Assembly (NCBI GenBank): GCA_036365145.1
Contig: JAEOAD010000888.1
Location: forward strand, 3,699,501 to 3,763,500
Reading direction: 5' to 3'
DNA from: Orientallactaga sibirica
Lineage: Eukaryota; Chordata; Mammalia; Rodentia; Dipodidae
Length of the DNA: 64,000 nt
The notes beneath the pieces are model-generated. The model had not been told where the DNA came from, did not search any database, and saw nothing but the letters and a program-made list of their open reading frames with translations. A program made the position numbers and the translations under genes. Shown here piece after piece: positions 1-12,775 of the stretch; positions within the stretch are counted from its first letter, which is position 1, and every line of letters starts with the position of its first letter.

Positions 1-795
1 CTGAGCCTTGGAAAGTGTGTTAAGAGATTTTTCAGTGCTGAGCACTCCTCTGTCCCTTCTTCTCAGCACTATGGTGCCTTCTGAGTCATCCCAAGGTCAC
101 CACCATCTGAAAAGAGAAGCTTCTCTAACCAAAAGTGAGAGTAGCATTAATACATGGGTATGGACATTAAGAGAAATCCTTACTGGGCAGTTTGGTGAGC
201 ATAGTATATACATTTAGTCAGATACCAGCAGGCATTACACCTCTAGGGCTCATGACTACACCTGTTGTAGGTTCTCAGTATCAGGGATGTATTCCCTCCC
301 ATGGAGCGGGCCTCCACTCCAATTAGAGAGCTGTTGGTTTCCCCCATAACAGACATGCCACTATTGCACCTGTTGGCTCATTTGGCCTGGCTGGCCAAAT
401 GTAAGGCTTGCAGTGTTCACTGTTGAGTATCTTCACTGGTATTTTCTCTCTCCCATTGAACTGCATGCAGTGTAGCTTTTTCCAACTTTCTGTCAGCTGA
501 TCCACATGGAGGAGGCTTTCAGTTCAGCTCCAGCAGGTTTTCTCAGTGACCTTGCAGCCCAAGTATGTGGAGTCTTCAGCAATAGGGTCTTACCATCTAT
601 TCCTGGTGGAAAACTAAGGGCCTCCGCAATGGCCTATAATGTTTTGGGGGTATCTGTGACCTCCCCGGCCAACAACTCACTGGAAAGTATCCCATCCCTG
701 GCACTGAAAATTTTCTAGTAACAATCTATGGCTTCTGAGTATTCCATTGTCCAGAAAAAATAGGTTTCCATAGACTTATTTATATCCTCTTAGAT

Positions 796-943
796 TTTTT
801 TTTTTTTCGAGGTAGGGTCTCACTCTGGCCCAGGCGGACCTGGAATTAACTATGTAGTCCCAGGGTGGCCTTGAACTCACGGTGATCCTCCTACCTCTGC
901 CTCCTGAGTGCTGGGATTAAAGGCGTGTGCCACCATGCCCGGC
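796..943 (-). repeat. B1-like SINE inside the L1
   Basis: Antisense B1 consensus text with an oligo-T start. It is flanked by the short direct repeat cctcttagat on both sides (about 785 and 947), showing insertion into an existing L1. Confidence 0.9.
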
Positions 944-2647
944 TCCCCTCTTAGATGTTGATTAGCCCTTCCTCCACTTTTCCTTCACTTGATCTCTTCC
1001 CCTGACCTCACTTAGGCCTTTTCACCCCCATTAATCTGTTCTTCTACTTACATATATACAATACCATCCTATTAAGTCCCCCCTCCCTCCCTTTCTATTC
1101 CCTTTATATCCCTTTTCTAGCTTACTGGCTTCTGCTACTGAGTTTTATTTTACTCACATAGAAGTCCAATCATTTGTAGCTAGGATCCACATATGAAAGG
1201 GAACATGTGACGTTTGGCTTTCTGGGACTGGGTTACCTCACTAAGTATAATCCTTTCTTGATCCATCCATTTTCCTATAAATTTCTTGACTTCATTTTTC
1301 TTTACCGCTGAGTAGAACTCCATTGTGTAAATGTGCCACATCATTATCCATTCATCAGTTGAGGGACATCTAGGCTGCTTCCATTTCCTAGCTGTTGTGA
1401 ATAGAGCGGCAATAAACATGGTTGAGCAAGTATCTCTAAGGTAGTGAGACGAGTCCTTAGGATATATGCCTAGGAGTGGTATAGCTGGGTCGTATGGTAG
1501 ATCTATTTTTAGCTGTCTCAGGAAACTCCACACTGATTTCCACAATGGCTGGACCAGATTGCATTTCCCACCAACAATATAGAAGGGTTCCTCTTTTTCT
1601 GCATCCTTGCCAGCATTTATAGTCATTTGTTTTCATGATGGTAGCCAATTTGACAGTAGTGAGATGGAATCTCAAGGTAGTTTTAATCTGCATTTCTCTG
1701 ATGACTAGAGATGTAGAACATTTTTTTAGATGTTTATATGCCATCTGTATTTCTTCTTCTGAGAACTCTCTATTTAGTTCCATTGCCCAATTTTTAATTG
1801 GGTTGTTTGATTTCTTATTATTTATTTTTTGAGTTCTTTGTATATCCTAGATATTAACCCTCTGTCAGATGTATAGCTGGCAAAGATTTTCTCCCATTCT
1901 GTAGGTTGCCTCTTTGCTCTATTCACAGTGTTCTTAGCTGTACAAACGCTTTGTAGTTTCATGAGGTCCCAGAGGTTGATCTGTGGTTTTATTTCCCAAG
2001 CAATTGGGGTTATATTCAGAAAGTCTTTGCCAAGACCAATATGTGGAAGGGTTTCCCCTACTTTTTCCTCTAGCAGTTTCAGAGTTTTAGGTCTAATACT
2101 AAGGTCCTTGATCCATTTGAACTTGATTCTTATGCGTGGAGAGAGATAAGGATCTATTTTCATCCTTCTATAGACACATATCCAGTTTTCCCAGTGCCAC
2201 TTGCTGAAGAGGCTGTCTTTTCTCCAATGAGTATTATTGGCATTTTTATCAAAGATAAGGTTGCTATAGCTACCTGGACTTACATCAGCTCCTCCATTCT
2301 GTTCCATTGATCTATATGTCTGTTTTTGTCCCAGTACCATGCTGTTTTTGTTACTATGGCTCTGTAATATAGGTTAAAATCAGGCATGGTGATACCACCA
2401 GCCTTATTTTTGTTGCTCAAAATTGTTTTAGATATCCGAGGATTTTTTTTGTGCTTCCAAATGAAGTTTTGGATTTTTTTTTCTATTTCTGTGAAGAATG
2501 CCATTGGAATTTTGATGGGGATTACATTAAATGTGTAGATTGCTTTTGGTAGAATTGCCATTTTCACAATATTGATTCTTCCAATCCAAGAACAAGGGAT
2601 GTTTTTCCATTTCCTGGTGTCTCCTGCAATTTCTCGCTTGAGTGTTT

Positions 2648-2906
2648 TTTTAAAATTATTTTATTATTTTATTTATTTTTGGAGAGCGACACAGAGACAG
2701 AGAGGGAGAGGGAGACAGAGATGGGCGCGCCAGCAGTCTCTCAGCTGCTATGAATGAAATCCAGATGCGTGAGCTCCCTTGTGGTCAAGTGCAGCATTGC
2801 GCCCTTGCGTCACTTTGCATCTGGAAAACGTGGGACCTGGAGATTGGAACCAGGTTCTTAGGCTTAGCAGGCAGGCGCCTTAACTGCAAAGCCATCTCTC
2901 CAGCCC
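2648..2906 (-). repeat. Long tRNA-derived SINE inside the L1
   Basis: This longer variant of the tRNA/ID SINE has a body with the words cttgtggtcaagtg and gggacctggagattgg and a head ending ccatctctccagcc. Direct repeats of about ttgagtgtttt flank it. Confidence 0.9.
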
Positions 2907-5900
2907 TTTGCTTGAGTGTTTTAAAGTTCTCATTGTAGAGATCCTTCACTTCCTTGGTTAGGTTTATTCCAAGGTACTTTATTTATTTATTTATTTATTT
3001 TATACAATTGTGAATGGGAGTGATTCTCTGATTTCATCCTCTGTTTGTTGTTAGCATATAGGAAGGCTACTGATTTCTGTGTGTTTATTTTGTATCCTGC
3101 TAAATAGCTATCGGTGTTTATCAGCTCTAACAGGCTGCTGGTAGAGTCTTTAAGGTCCTTTATGTAGAGAATCATAACATCTTCAAATAATGATAACTTG
3201 ATCTCTTCCTTTCCAATTTGTATCCTTTTTTTGTGTGTCTCTTGCCTTATTACTATGGCTAAGACTTCCAGTATTATATTAAGTAAAAGTGGGGACAGTC
3301 AACACCCTTGTCTTGTGCCTGATTTTAATGGAAAAGCTTCAAGTTCTTCTCCATTTAGTATTATGTTGGCTGTAGGTTTGTCATAAATAGCCTTTATTAT
3401 GTTTGAGATATGTTCCTTCTATTCCCAGTCTCTGTAGGACTTTTATCATGAAGGGATGTTGGATTTTGTCAAATGCTTTTTCTGCATCTAATGAGATGAT
3501 CATGTGATTTTTGTCCTTCAGTCCATTTATATAATGTATTACATTTACTGATTTGCATATGTTGAACCATCCCTGCATCTCTGAGATAAAGCCTACTTGA
3601 TTGGGGTGAATGATCTTTCTAATATATTCTTGTATTACTTGCCAATATTTTGTTGAGAATTTTTTCATCTATGTTCATGAGGGAAATTGGTCTGTAATTT
3701 CCCTTTTTTGTTCTGTATTCATCTGCTTTGGGGATCAGCGTGATGCTTGCTTCATAGTAGGAGTTTGGTAGGGTTCCTTCCTCTTCTATTTTATGGAAAA
3801 GTTTAAGAAGCATTGGTATTAGTTCTTCCATGAAGGTCCAGGAAAATAAGCAGTGAATCCATCTGGGCTTGGGCTTTTTTTAGTTGGGAGATGTTTTATA
3901 ACTGCTTGGATCTCTGTACTTGTTATAGGTCTATTTAAGTGGTTAATCTCATCTTGATTTAATTTAGGTAGGTCATATAAATCAAGGAAATAATCCATTT
4001 CTTTCAGATTTTCAAACTTAGTAGAGTATATGTTCTTATACTATGTCCCTATGATTTTTAAAAAATTTCTCTGGTATCTGTTGTAATGGTGACTTTTTCA
4101 TCTCTGAATTTATTAATTTGTGTCTCTTCCCTCTTTCTTTTGGTCAGATTTGCTAAGGATTTATCAATCTTATTTATCCTTTCAAAGAACCAACTCTTTG
4201 TTTCATTGATTCTTTGGAATTTTTTTTTTTTTTTTGGTTTCTAGTACATTAATTTCTGTCCTAATCTTTATTATTTCTTCCCTTCTACTGATTTTTTTGT
4301 TTGCCTTGTTCTTTTTTTTCCAAGGCCTTAAGGTGGAGCATTAAGTTGTTTACCTGTGACCTTTCTAATTTCTTAACACAGGCACTTAAAGCTATAAATT
4401 TCCCTCTTGGGACTGCCTTCATTGTGTCCCAAAGGTTTTGGTATGTTGTGTTCTCATTATCATTTGGTTCTATGAATTCTTTTTATTTCCTTCTTGATTT
4501 CTTCATTGACCCATTCATCATTTAGTAGTGTATCATTTAGTTTCCATTATTTTGTGTGTGCTCTATAGCTGTTATTGTTATTGATTTGCAGTTTGATCCC
4601 ATTGTGATCAGAGAGTTCAAGAAATTATTTCAATTTCCTATATTGGTTAAGGTTTGCTTTGTGTCCTAATATATGGTCTATTTTAGAGAATGTTCCATGT
4701 GCTGCTGAAAAGATTGTGTATTCTTCAGCATTTGGATGAAATGTCCTGTATATATCTGTTAGATCCATTTGTTCTATGACCTCATTTAATCCAGAAGCAT
4801 CTCTGTTTACTTTTTGCTGGGATGACCTGTCAATTGGTGAGAGTGGGGTGTTGAAGTCACCCACTACAAGTGTATTTGTTATTATCTATGACCTTAGTTC
4901 TAATAGCATTTGTTTGATGAAATTAGGAGCCCCCATGTTAGGTGCATATATGTTTAGGATTGTAATGTTCTCCTGTTGGAGTGTTCCTTTAATCAATATA
5001 AAGTGACCTTCCTTATCTTTCCTAATTAATGTTGGTCTGAAGTCTACCCTGTCACATATTAGGATAGTGACCCCTGCTTGTTTTCTAGGCCCATTTGCTT
5101 GAAACACCATTTTCCAACCTCTCACCGTAAGGTAGTATCCATCCTTTGTAGAAAGGTGAGGTCTTGGAGGCAACAAATTGAAGGATCCTGCTTTTTAATG
5201 CAGTCTGCAAACCTATGTCTTTTGGTTGGGGCATTGATGCCATTGATATTAAGAGTTATTATTGAAAGGTGTGTATTTATTTTTGCCATTTTCTTGTTTT
5301 GTAGTTCTTCTGGTTTTACCTTTGCTCTCTTGTGTTAACTAGTATTGGACTATGGTTTGTTTTTTCCAGGTTCTTTATATGTGTGCTTTTCTTTCTCTTC
5401 AGCATGGAGGATCCTTTCAAGTATTTTCTGTAGAGCTTTTTTTGTCTTCGAATACTCCTTTAGCCTGCTTTTGTTGTGGAATGTCCTTATTTTTCCATCT
5501 ATTTGAATGGACAGCTTTGCAGGATAAAGTAACCTTGGTTGACAGTTGTTATCTTTCAGAACTTGGAATACATCACTCCAAGCCCTTCTGGCTTTTAAAG
5601 TTTGTGTTGAGTAATCTGCTGTGATTCTGATGGGCTTGCTTTGTAGGTGACTTGCTTTTTCTCTCTAGCTGCTTTCAATATATTTTCTTTGGTTTGTATG
5701 TTTGGTAGTTTAATTATAATATGGCAAGGAGAGGTTCTTTCCAGGTTTTGTCTGTTTGGTGTTCTAAAGGCTTCCTGCACTGGCATCTCTTTCCCAATTT
5801 GTGGGAAGTTTTCTTTTATGATTTTGTTGAAAACACCTACTATGCCTTTGGAGTGAAATTCTCCTTCTACTATACCCTGGATTCTTATGTTTGATCTTTT

Positions 5901-7545
5901 CATAGTGTCCTGAATATCTTGAAATTCCCATTCATACCTTCCTATTAGTTTGTCTTTCTCTTTGTTGGACTGAATTAGATCTGCCACCTGGTCTACTAAT
6001 TTATATATTCTGTTCTCTCCTTCATCCATTCTACTGGAGAGATTTTCTGCAGAGTTTTTTATTTAACTGACTGTGTTCTTCATTGCTAGTATTTCTTACT
6101 GGTTTTACTTTATTATTTCTATTTCCTTATTCATGTCTTTGAGTACTTTGAACATATTTATAATCATTCTTTTGAAATCTTTCTCAGGCATTTCCTCTAA
6201 ATTAGACTCACTGAACGTCATTTCTGATGCATTAATACTTTTTGGTGGATTTATATTGTCTTGATTTTTTTGTGTTTCTTGTATTATAATGTAGAGATTT
6301 TTGCATGTTGGATTAATTTAATGCTTGGGTTTTCTAATTATATGTGGTAATATTAGAAGTATCAATCAATCTGATGTTATATATCTTTAGGTTAGGAGCT
6401 TAAGTTGCTAGGTGTGGCTCTTAAGATTCTCAGAATAACCAGAAAAGTGACCCTAGGTGTTGGGTTTGTCTGTTATGAGAGTATTGAAGTAAGCTGAGTG
6501 GTACAGAATACACACAAATTCTAAAAAGTTAACTAAACAATGTACCCATTCAATGAAAAACAGCACAGAGTATTTATGCAAAAGTAGGTATTATGACAAA
6601 CAGATCCTCTAACAAAGTCACAGTCCCCTAAGGATGTGTGTTGCCCCACACCCTTAATGCTGTCAACTAGGAGGCTAAGATTTGTGGTCTGCAGAGGGTT
6701 CCAAGGTCAACTTGTGACCAAGTGATACCCTTCCCCAATGAATGACAGCAGAGGAAACAAAGGCACTATAAATCAGGAAGCAACAAATGAGCAGCCCCAA
6801 ATATAGCTTATTTAAGAATGTCAAATCCAACCATCCATCAGATTTAACATATAATTTACCCTGACATTGATGGTACAATTAGCCCTTCCAACGCAAGCCT
6901 ATATACCAGGTTTATTTGGCAGGTACTGACCCGGTATAATCCCAGTTACCTTTTGGGACAGCTTTGATCTCAGCTCTGCTGCACAGCCGCTTGGGTCCCT
7001 CTTTGCTGTGCTGTGGTCTCAGGTAGGCTGGCTGGGTCTGTGGGTCACTGCTCTGATCACCTGTGCTGTGTGCTGTGTAGGTGAGCTCCCTTCCCCAGGT
7101 CTCTGGTGCTTGCTGGTGCTTGTGCTGGCGGTGGGGGAGGGGAGGCTGTGGATGGAGGCTAAAGTCCGCCCACTGGTCCATGTGATCCTCTTCCTCACAA
7201 GCTGTTCTGTTGGTCTCTGCCATCCTCCTTCCACATTTCTTGAGTTTGAGGAGGCTGATGTGAGTGGAGAATCCCCTCACCTGGCTTTAAAATCCTGCAG
7301 CTCAGGCCAAGCCTGGTGTTTGTAGCCATGTGGAACTTGTTGCCACTGCTGGAGCCGCTTCTGCCTGCTTCTGTGGGCTCTAGATGCTCTGGATCTCTCC
7401 TACTTCTCTGCTGTGGTGGATAATTTACTAAACACCTCTCCTTTTAGTAGAAGTGTGTCTTTTGCTGGTTTTTTTTGTTTTTTTTTTTCTCCCCTAGGCT
7501 GTTTTGGCATGGTTCTTATGCTGCCATCTTAACTGGAGCTCTTTT

Positions 7546-8442
7546 TAATTTTATTTTGAGATAAGCTCTCACTAAATTATCAATGCTGGCCTCCAACTTG
7601 CTTCCCTCCTGTTTCTATCTCTGCAGTAGCTAGGATTACAGGCCTGTGCCACTATAACCAACCATAAGTAGCTGTCTGTTTGCTTTTCAAGGTAGGGTCT
7701 CACTCTAGCCAAGGCTGACTTGCAATTCACTATGTAGCCTCAGGGTGGCCTTGAACTCATGAGGATTCTCTTACCTCTACCTCCTGAGTGCTGGGATTAA
7801 AGTGTGTGCCACCATTCCCAGTTTAAGAATATTTGTTTATTTTAATTTTAATTTTTTTGTTTGGTTTTTCAAGGTAGACTCTTGCTCTAGTCCAGGCTGA
7901 CCTGGAATTTACTATGTAGTCTCAGGGTGGCCTTAAACTCATGGCAATCCTACCTCTGTCTCCCTAGTGTTGGGATTAGAGAAAGGCATGTGCCCCCACA
8001 CCTGGCTCTATTTTTTTTTAAATTATTTAATTGTATTTATTTGAGAGAAAGAAAAAAGGAGAGTGAGACAGAAAGAGAGAGGGAATGGATATACCAGGGC
8101 CTTCAGCCACTGTAAACAAACTCCAGATGCATGTACCATCTTATGCATTTGGCTTACATGGGTCCTGGGGAATCATAACTGGGTCCTTTGGCTTTGCAGG
8201 CAAGCACCTTAACTGCTAAGCAATCTCTCCAGACCAAGAATGTTTTTTAATTAATTTATTTATTTGAGAGAAAAAGGCAGAGAGATAGAGAATGGGCACA
8301 CCACGGCCTCCAGTCACTGCAAACAAACTCCAGATGCATGCACCCCCTTGTGCATCTGGCTTATGTGGGTCCTGGAGAGTTGAACTTGGATCCTTTGGCT
8401 TTGCAGTCAAATACCTTAACTGCTAATCCATCGCTCCAGCTC
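7546..8442 (-). repeat. SINE cluster upstream of exon 3
   Basis: It contains an old degenerate B1/7SL monomer at about 7546-7668, B1-like copies at 7683-7822 and 7855-8004, and tRNA/ID SINEs at 8013-8236 and 8240-8442, all antisense. Confidence 0.85.
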
Positions 8443-8495
8443 CAAGAATGTTTATTATGGCAAAGCTGATAAGCATATACCTGTGCAAGTTTGGG

Positions 8496-8775
8496 GCAGT
8501 GCCTCTTTCTCCCAGGCTGATGAGGACTCTAGCTCAGGCTGACCTGGAATTCACTATGTATTGTCAGGGTGCCCTCGAACTCTTGGTGATCTTCCTACAT
8601 CTGCCTCCCAAGTGCTAGGATTAAAGGCATGTGCCACCATGCACATGTGATGGTGCACATCTTTTATCCCAGGGAGGCAGAGGTAGGAGGATCACTGTGA
8701 GTCTGAGGCTAGCCTGAACACAGTAAATTCCAGGTCAGCCTGGGCTAGAGCGAGACCCTACCTTGAAAAAAAAAA
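8496..8775. repeat. Inverted pair of B1-like SINEs
   Basis: An antisense B1 (8496-8642) is directly followed by a sense B1 (8643-8775) with a poly-A end. The two arms could pair as a hairpin in the pre-mRNA. The 30 bp or so after it hold an A/T-rich tail. Confidence 0.8.
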
Positions 8776-8890
8776 CAATAAATAAATAAATAAAGTGGTA
8801 CATATGTCTGGCATTCCTTTGCAGCAGCAAGAGACCCTGTCACCCCCACACCCCTCCGTCACACATATGTGCAAATAAATAAAAAATTTC

Positions 8891-9075
8891 CTGACACCTC
8901 CTACACAAGACCATCATAATAGGAGGAAAAGATCATGACATCAAACTGAAAAGAGAGACTAATTGAGAGGGGGAGGGATATGATGGAGAGTGCAATTTCA
9001 AAGGGGAAAGTGTGGGGAGGGAGGGAAGTGCTATGGGATATTGTCTACAATTAAAGAAGTTGTTAATAAAAAATA
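8891..9075 (+). mobile_element. L1 3-prime end, severely truncated, sense strand
   Basis: The sequence is the reverse complement of the 3-prime tail seen in the other L1 copies and ends with the tail word ttgtctacaatt and an A-rich run. It is the only L1 fragment here in the same direction as Itgal. A tRNA/ID SINE tail (about 8806-8890) precedes it. Confidence 0.8.
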
Positions 9076-9112
9076 AGTAAATAAAAATTTAAAATAAAAA
9101 ATAAAAATAAAT

Positions 9113-9500
9113 AAATGCCAGGTGTGGTGGCGCATGCCTTTAATCCCAGCACTCGGGAGGCAGAGGTAGGAGGATCACCGAGAGTTCGAGGCCACCCTGA
9201 GATTACATAGTTAATTCCAGGTCAGCCTGGACCAGAGTGAGACCCTACCTTGGAAAACCAAAAAAAAAATAAAATAAATAAAATAAAATAAAAAAAAATA
9301 AATAACATTTAAGCCAGGCGTGGTGTTGCATGCCTTTAATCCCAGCACTCAGGAGGTAGAGGTAGGAGGATCGCCATGAGTTCAAGGCCACCCTGAGAAT
9401 ACAGAGTGAATTCCAGGTCAGCCGGGCTAAAGTGAGACCCTCTCTCGAAAAACCAAAATAAATAAATAAATAAAAAAAAATAAATAAATAAATGAAATTT
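9113..9500 (+). repeat. Two B1-like SINEs
   Basis: Sense copies at about 9113-9300 and 9313-9495, each ending in an A-rich tail with AAAT repeats. They end about 110 bp before exon 3. Confidence 0.9.
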
Positions 9501-9612
9501 AAACAAGAAATACCTGTTGTGATACCTGGTGGGTTCTGAAGCCCCTTAGTAGACAGGAGTGGGTGGGTAAAGCCTTGGGCAGCTCCATGTCACAGGTGAC
9601 ATTTCTCTGCAG

Positions 9613-9707
9613 AGTTGTTGTGGGAGCTCCAGGTGAGGGGAACCACACAGGAAGCCTCTACCAGTGCCAGCCAGGCCAGAGACACTGCCTGTTAGTCGAC
9701 CTGAGTG
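9613..9707 (+). CDS. Itgal: Itgal exon 3: propeller blade 1
   Basis: The acceptor ends ctgcag and the donor is g|gtgagt. One base completes a glycine codon from the upstream exon; 31 codons and one base follow. The product begins [18 protein letters not shown], a typical FG-GAP strand of the beta-propeller, and has two cysteines (YQC and RHC) that match the disulfide pair of human alpha-L. The NHT sequon corresponds to human NST. Exon 3 is the number expected if the signal peptide and first propeller strands lie on two exons upstream. Confidence 0.96.
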
Positions 9708-9818
9708 GTGAGTAGGGAGTGAGGGAGATGGGGCAAGTGGAGCCTCAGGGAAATAAGGCTGGCCCCAACACACTCGGATCATCTGAGTTCTTCCAGACCA
9801 CCCTTCTGGTGCCTACAG

Positions 9819-9886
9819 GTTTGGACTATACCTCCAAGTACTTGGGAATGACCTTGGTGACAGACTCCGCAGACGGAAGCCTTTTG
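9819..9886 (+). CDS. Itgal: Itgal exon 4: propeller blade 1-2
   Basis: The acceptor is ctacag|G and the donor g|gtaaga; the 68 nt join in frame to exon 3 across a 111-bp intron. The product [20 protein letters not shown] aligns with human [20 protein letters not shown]. Aspartate replaces the asparagine of the human NYT sequon, so that glycosylation site is absent. A B1-like SINE begins almost immediately after the donor. Confidence 0.96.
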
Positions 9887-9897
9887 GTAAGAATCAT

Positions 9898-11360
9898 TTT
9901 GTTTTGTTTTTGTTTTTGTTTTTGAGCTAGGGTCTCACTCTAGCTCCCGCTGACCTGGAATTCACTCTGCAGTCTCAGGGTGGCCTCGAACTCATAGTGA
10001 TCCTCCTACTTCTGCCTCCCCAGTGCTGGGATTAAAAGCGTGTGCCACCAGGCCTGGCACCGTACCCTGATTTTTTTTTTTTTTGAGGTAGGGTCTCGCT
10101 CTAGCCCTGACTGACCTGGTATTCACTATGTAGTCTCAAAATGGCCTTGAAGTCATGGCGATCCTCCTACCTCTGCCTCCCAAGTGTTGGGGCCTCCATC
10201 AGGGTTTACCACCATGCTGAGTTACATGCCACACTGGGGATGGAACTCAGGACTTTGTGCAATGCTAGACAAGTACTCTACCAACCAAGCTTCACCTGCA
10301 ACTCCTTACACCTGGTCTAGACTTCAAACTTGTAGCAACTCTCCTACCTCTGTCTCCCAAGTGCTGGGATTGCTGACGTGTGCTTACATGCCCCACCTGA
10401 TCTAGTGTTTAATTGTATAACTTGTTTTATTTATTTATTTATTCATTCATAAGCATAGAGATAGGGAGGAGAGAGAGAGACAATGGGTATCCCAGGGCTT
10501 CCACCGACTGCAAATGAACTCCAGATGCATGCACCACTGTGCACCTAGCTTTACATGGGTACTGGGGAATCAAAGCCAGGTCATTAGGCTTTTCAGGCAA
10601 GTGTCTATACCACTGAGCCATCTCTCCAGCCCATAGCTTTCTTTCTTTCTTTCTTTCTTTTTCTTTTTTTCTTTTTTTTTGGAGAGAGACACAGAGAGAG
10701 ACAGAGAGAGAGGGAGAGGAAGACAGATAGAGATGGGCACACCAGAAGCCTCTCAGCTGCTGAGAACGGAATGCAGATGAGTCCGCCCCCTTGTGGTCAA
10801 GTGTGGCAATTGCGGCCTTGCATCACTTTGCATCTGGCTAAATGTGGGACCTGGAGTTTGGAACCTCTGGAGATTGGAACCAGCGTTCTTAGGCTTAGGA
10901 GGCAGGTGCCTTAACTGCTAAGCCATCTCTCCAGCCTGAGCCCATAGCTTTTTTAAAAAAATATTTTTACTTATTTATTTGCAAGCAGAGAGAGATAGAA
11001 GAGAGACAGAAAGAATGGGCACACCAGGGCTTCCAACCACCTCAAACGAACTCCAGATGCATGCCCCACCTTGTGCATTTGGCTTTACATGGGTCCTGGG
11101 GAATCAAACTTGGGTCATTAGGCTCTACAGGTAAGTGCCTTAACTGCTGAGCCATCTCTCTAGCCCTATATAGATTGTTTACTTTGCTTATTCCATGTCA
11201 GCCATTGTGCTAGGTTCTGATGAGGTAAAGGATATATAGTCCAAAGATGATTATGACATTAGCACTGTCTAGAAATAGCAGTCTTTCAGGAAAGATACAT
11301 GAAAGGAGCAACACTGTATATTCTGGAAGTGTGAGGTTTTTTTAAATAATCATTTTATAT

Positions 11361-11399
<39 letters not shown>

Positions 11400-11863
11400 T
11401 TGTCAGACAGAAAGAGGGAGGGAGAAAGAGAGAATGGATGCACCAGGACCTCCAGCCACTGCAAAAGAACTCCAGACACATGCACCCCCTTGTGCATCTG
11501 GCTAACGTGGGTCCTGGGGAATTGAACCTGGGTCCTTTGGCTTTGCAGGCAAACACCTTAATCACTAAGCCATCCCTCCAGCCCTAGGTCTTTTTCATTT
11601 GTTTGTTTTTTTTTGTTTGTTTGTTTTTTTAGAAAATATTTTATTTATTTATTTGTAAGCAGAGAGATGCAGAGAGAGAGACAGACAAACAGACAGATAC
11701 AGAAGAAAGAGCATGGGCACATCAGGGTCTCTAGCCACTGCAGATGAACTCTAGATGTATGTGCCACTTTATGCATCTGGTTTACATGGGTACTAAGGAA
11801 TCAAATCCAGGTTGTTAGGCTTTGCAGCCAAGTGCCTTAACTGTTGAGCCATCTCTCCAGCCC
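9898..11863 (-). repeat. Intron 4 SINE cluster
   Basis: All are antisense: B1-like at 9898-10060 and 10068-10190; a B4/ID-like element at about 10190-10400; tRNA/ID SINE 10410-10632; long tRNA SINE with a TTTC tail 10636-10937; and tRNA/ID SINEs at 10946-11166, 11336-11586 and 11590-11863. The single-copy gap at 11167-11335 looks faintly like an old mammalian MIR or L2. The stretch 11864-12145 before exon 5 is unique. Confidence 0.85.
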
Positions 11864-12145
11864 CAAGTGTGAAGTTTTGATTTGCTTATGCAGAATGTGT
11901 GATTAGGAATGTGAGGGGAATGCTGTAGAATGTGGGATAGTACCTAAATGTAAACAGCATGAATTACCAACTAAAGAGGTGAAATTTCATTCCATAGGCA
12001 ATGAGCATCTGTTGGCATAGAGCACTGGGATTAGGGGTGGAGAGGTGGGCATTGGTGGGAGGGAGGGGACAGGATTCTGAAGGGGCTTGTCCTTTGCAAA
12101 TGACATATGGCAAGAAGCCCCAACTCCTCCGTTTGCTTCCTGCAG

Positions 12146-12263
12146 ACCTGTGACCCTGGGCTGTCTCGGACGTGTGACCAGAACAGCTATCTCAGTGGCC
12201 TGTGTTACCTCTTCACCCAGAATCTGCAGGGACCTGTGTTGCAAGGTCGTCCTGCTTACCAGG
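12146..12263 (+). CDS. Itgal: Itgal exon 5: propeller blade 2, up to the I domain
   Basis: The acceptor is ctgcag|A and the donor g|gtaagt; 39 codons plus one base. The product starts [20 protein letters not shown] and ends [11 protein letters not shown]. It carries the three conserved cysteines of blade 2 and the linker into the I domain. Exon 6 follows after only 108 bp. Confidence 0.97.
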
Positions 12264-12371
12264 GTAAGTCGCTGGTGGTAACAGTACTTCTGAGTAGCTG
12301 TCCTTCCATGGGAATCAGCTTGAGCAGGCCGAGAACTGTCAATGAGGTCCCTTTGTTTCTAATTTCCGCAG

Positions 12372-12502
12372 AATGTATAAAGGGCAACGTTGACCTGGTA
12401 TTTCTGTTTGATGGCTCAAGGAGCTTGGAGCAAGAAGAATTTAAGAAAATCGTGGACTTTATGAAGGATGTGATGAAGAAACTCAGCAATTCTTCCTACC
12501 AG
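12372..12502 (+). CDS. Itgal: Itgal exon 6: start of the I domain with the MIDAS DxSxS loop
   Basis: The acceptor is ccgcag|A and the donor g|gtatgt; 2 + 43 codons. The product [20 protein letters not shown] opens the von Willebrand factor A-type I domain, which binds ICAM through a metal ion. The MIDAS motif DGSRS lies at 12410-12424, and its D, S and S metal ligands are all kept. The residue between the two serines is Arg where human has Met140. An NSS sequon near the end (KLSNSSYQ) matches human NTS. Confidence 0.97.
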
Positions 12503-12664
12503 GTATGTATACTAATGATGATCCCAGGGAGTACGTGCCCTTCGGAACTAGCTTCAGGTCATTAAGGAAAATGAAGTATGAAGTACGTCCACAGAACTTA
12601 TGGGCGTGGTTACAAGTAGACCACTGACAAGGCCAAGAACCAAAAGCTTCTAGGATGCTCTGTA

Positions 12665-12708
12665 GTTTCCTTCCTTTCTACCCTTCCTTCCTTCCTTTCT
12701 TTTCTTTT

Positions 12709-12752
<44 letters not shown>

Positions 12753-12775
12753 TTTTCTTTCTTTTTTTTTTTTTG
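12665..12775. repeat. TTTC microsatellite
   Basis: A run of TTTC units preceded by TTCC units, merging into the poly-T of the next B1-like SINE (12776-12912, antisense). It probably grew from that SINE tail. Confidence 0.9.

Larger units (their letters stand above)
1..7540 (-). mobile_element. L1 LINE, nearly full length, inactive, antisense to Itgal
   Basis: The element reads 5-prime to 3-prime from about 7540 down to 1; its 3-prime end lies outside the window. The 5-prime UTR is at about 6290-7540. ORF1 remnants are at about 5300-6290, with coiled-coil and RNA-binding-domain text at 5595-6029. ORF2 runs from about 5270 to 1180: endonuclease fragments at 4625-5176, reverse-transcriptase fragments at 2987-3831, and the C-terminal end at 1180-1626. 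Reading frames are broken by many frameshifts and stops, so it cannot encode working proteins. A B1-like SINE (796-943) and a long tRNA SINE (2648-2906) inserted later, each with target duplications. It lies in the intron before exon 3. Confidence 0.93.

Noticed and set aside
1180..6029. L1 ORF fragments as host genes
   Set aside because: They are pieces of L1 ORF1 and ORF2 broken by frameshifts, stops and SINE insertions.
7008..7325. 105-codon frame at the L1 5-prime end as a gene
   Set aside because: It lies within the L1 5-prime UTR; the second L1 copy has the same region with shifted frames.
12107..12565. 152-codon frame as one exon or gene
   Set aside because: It reads through exon 5, the 108-bp intron and exon 6 in one frame by chance; splice sites and homology give two exons.
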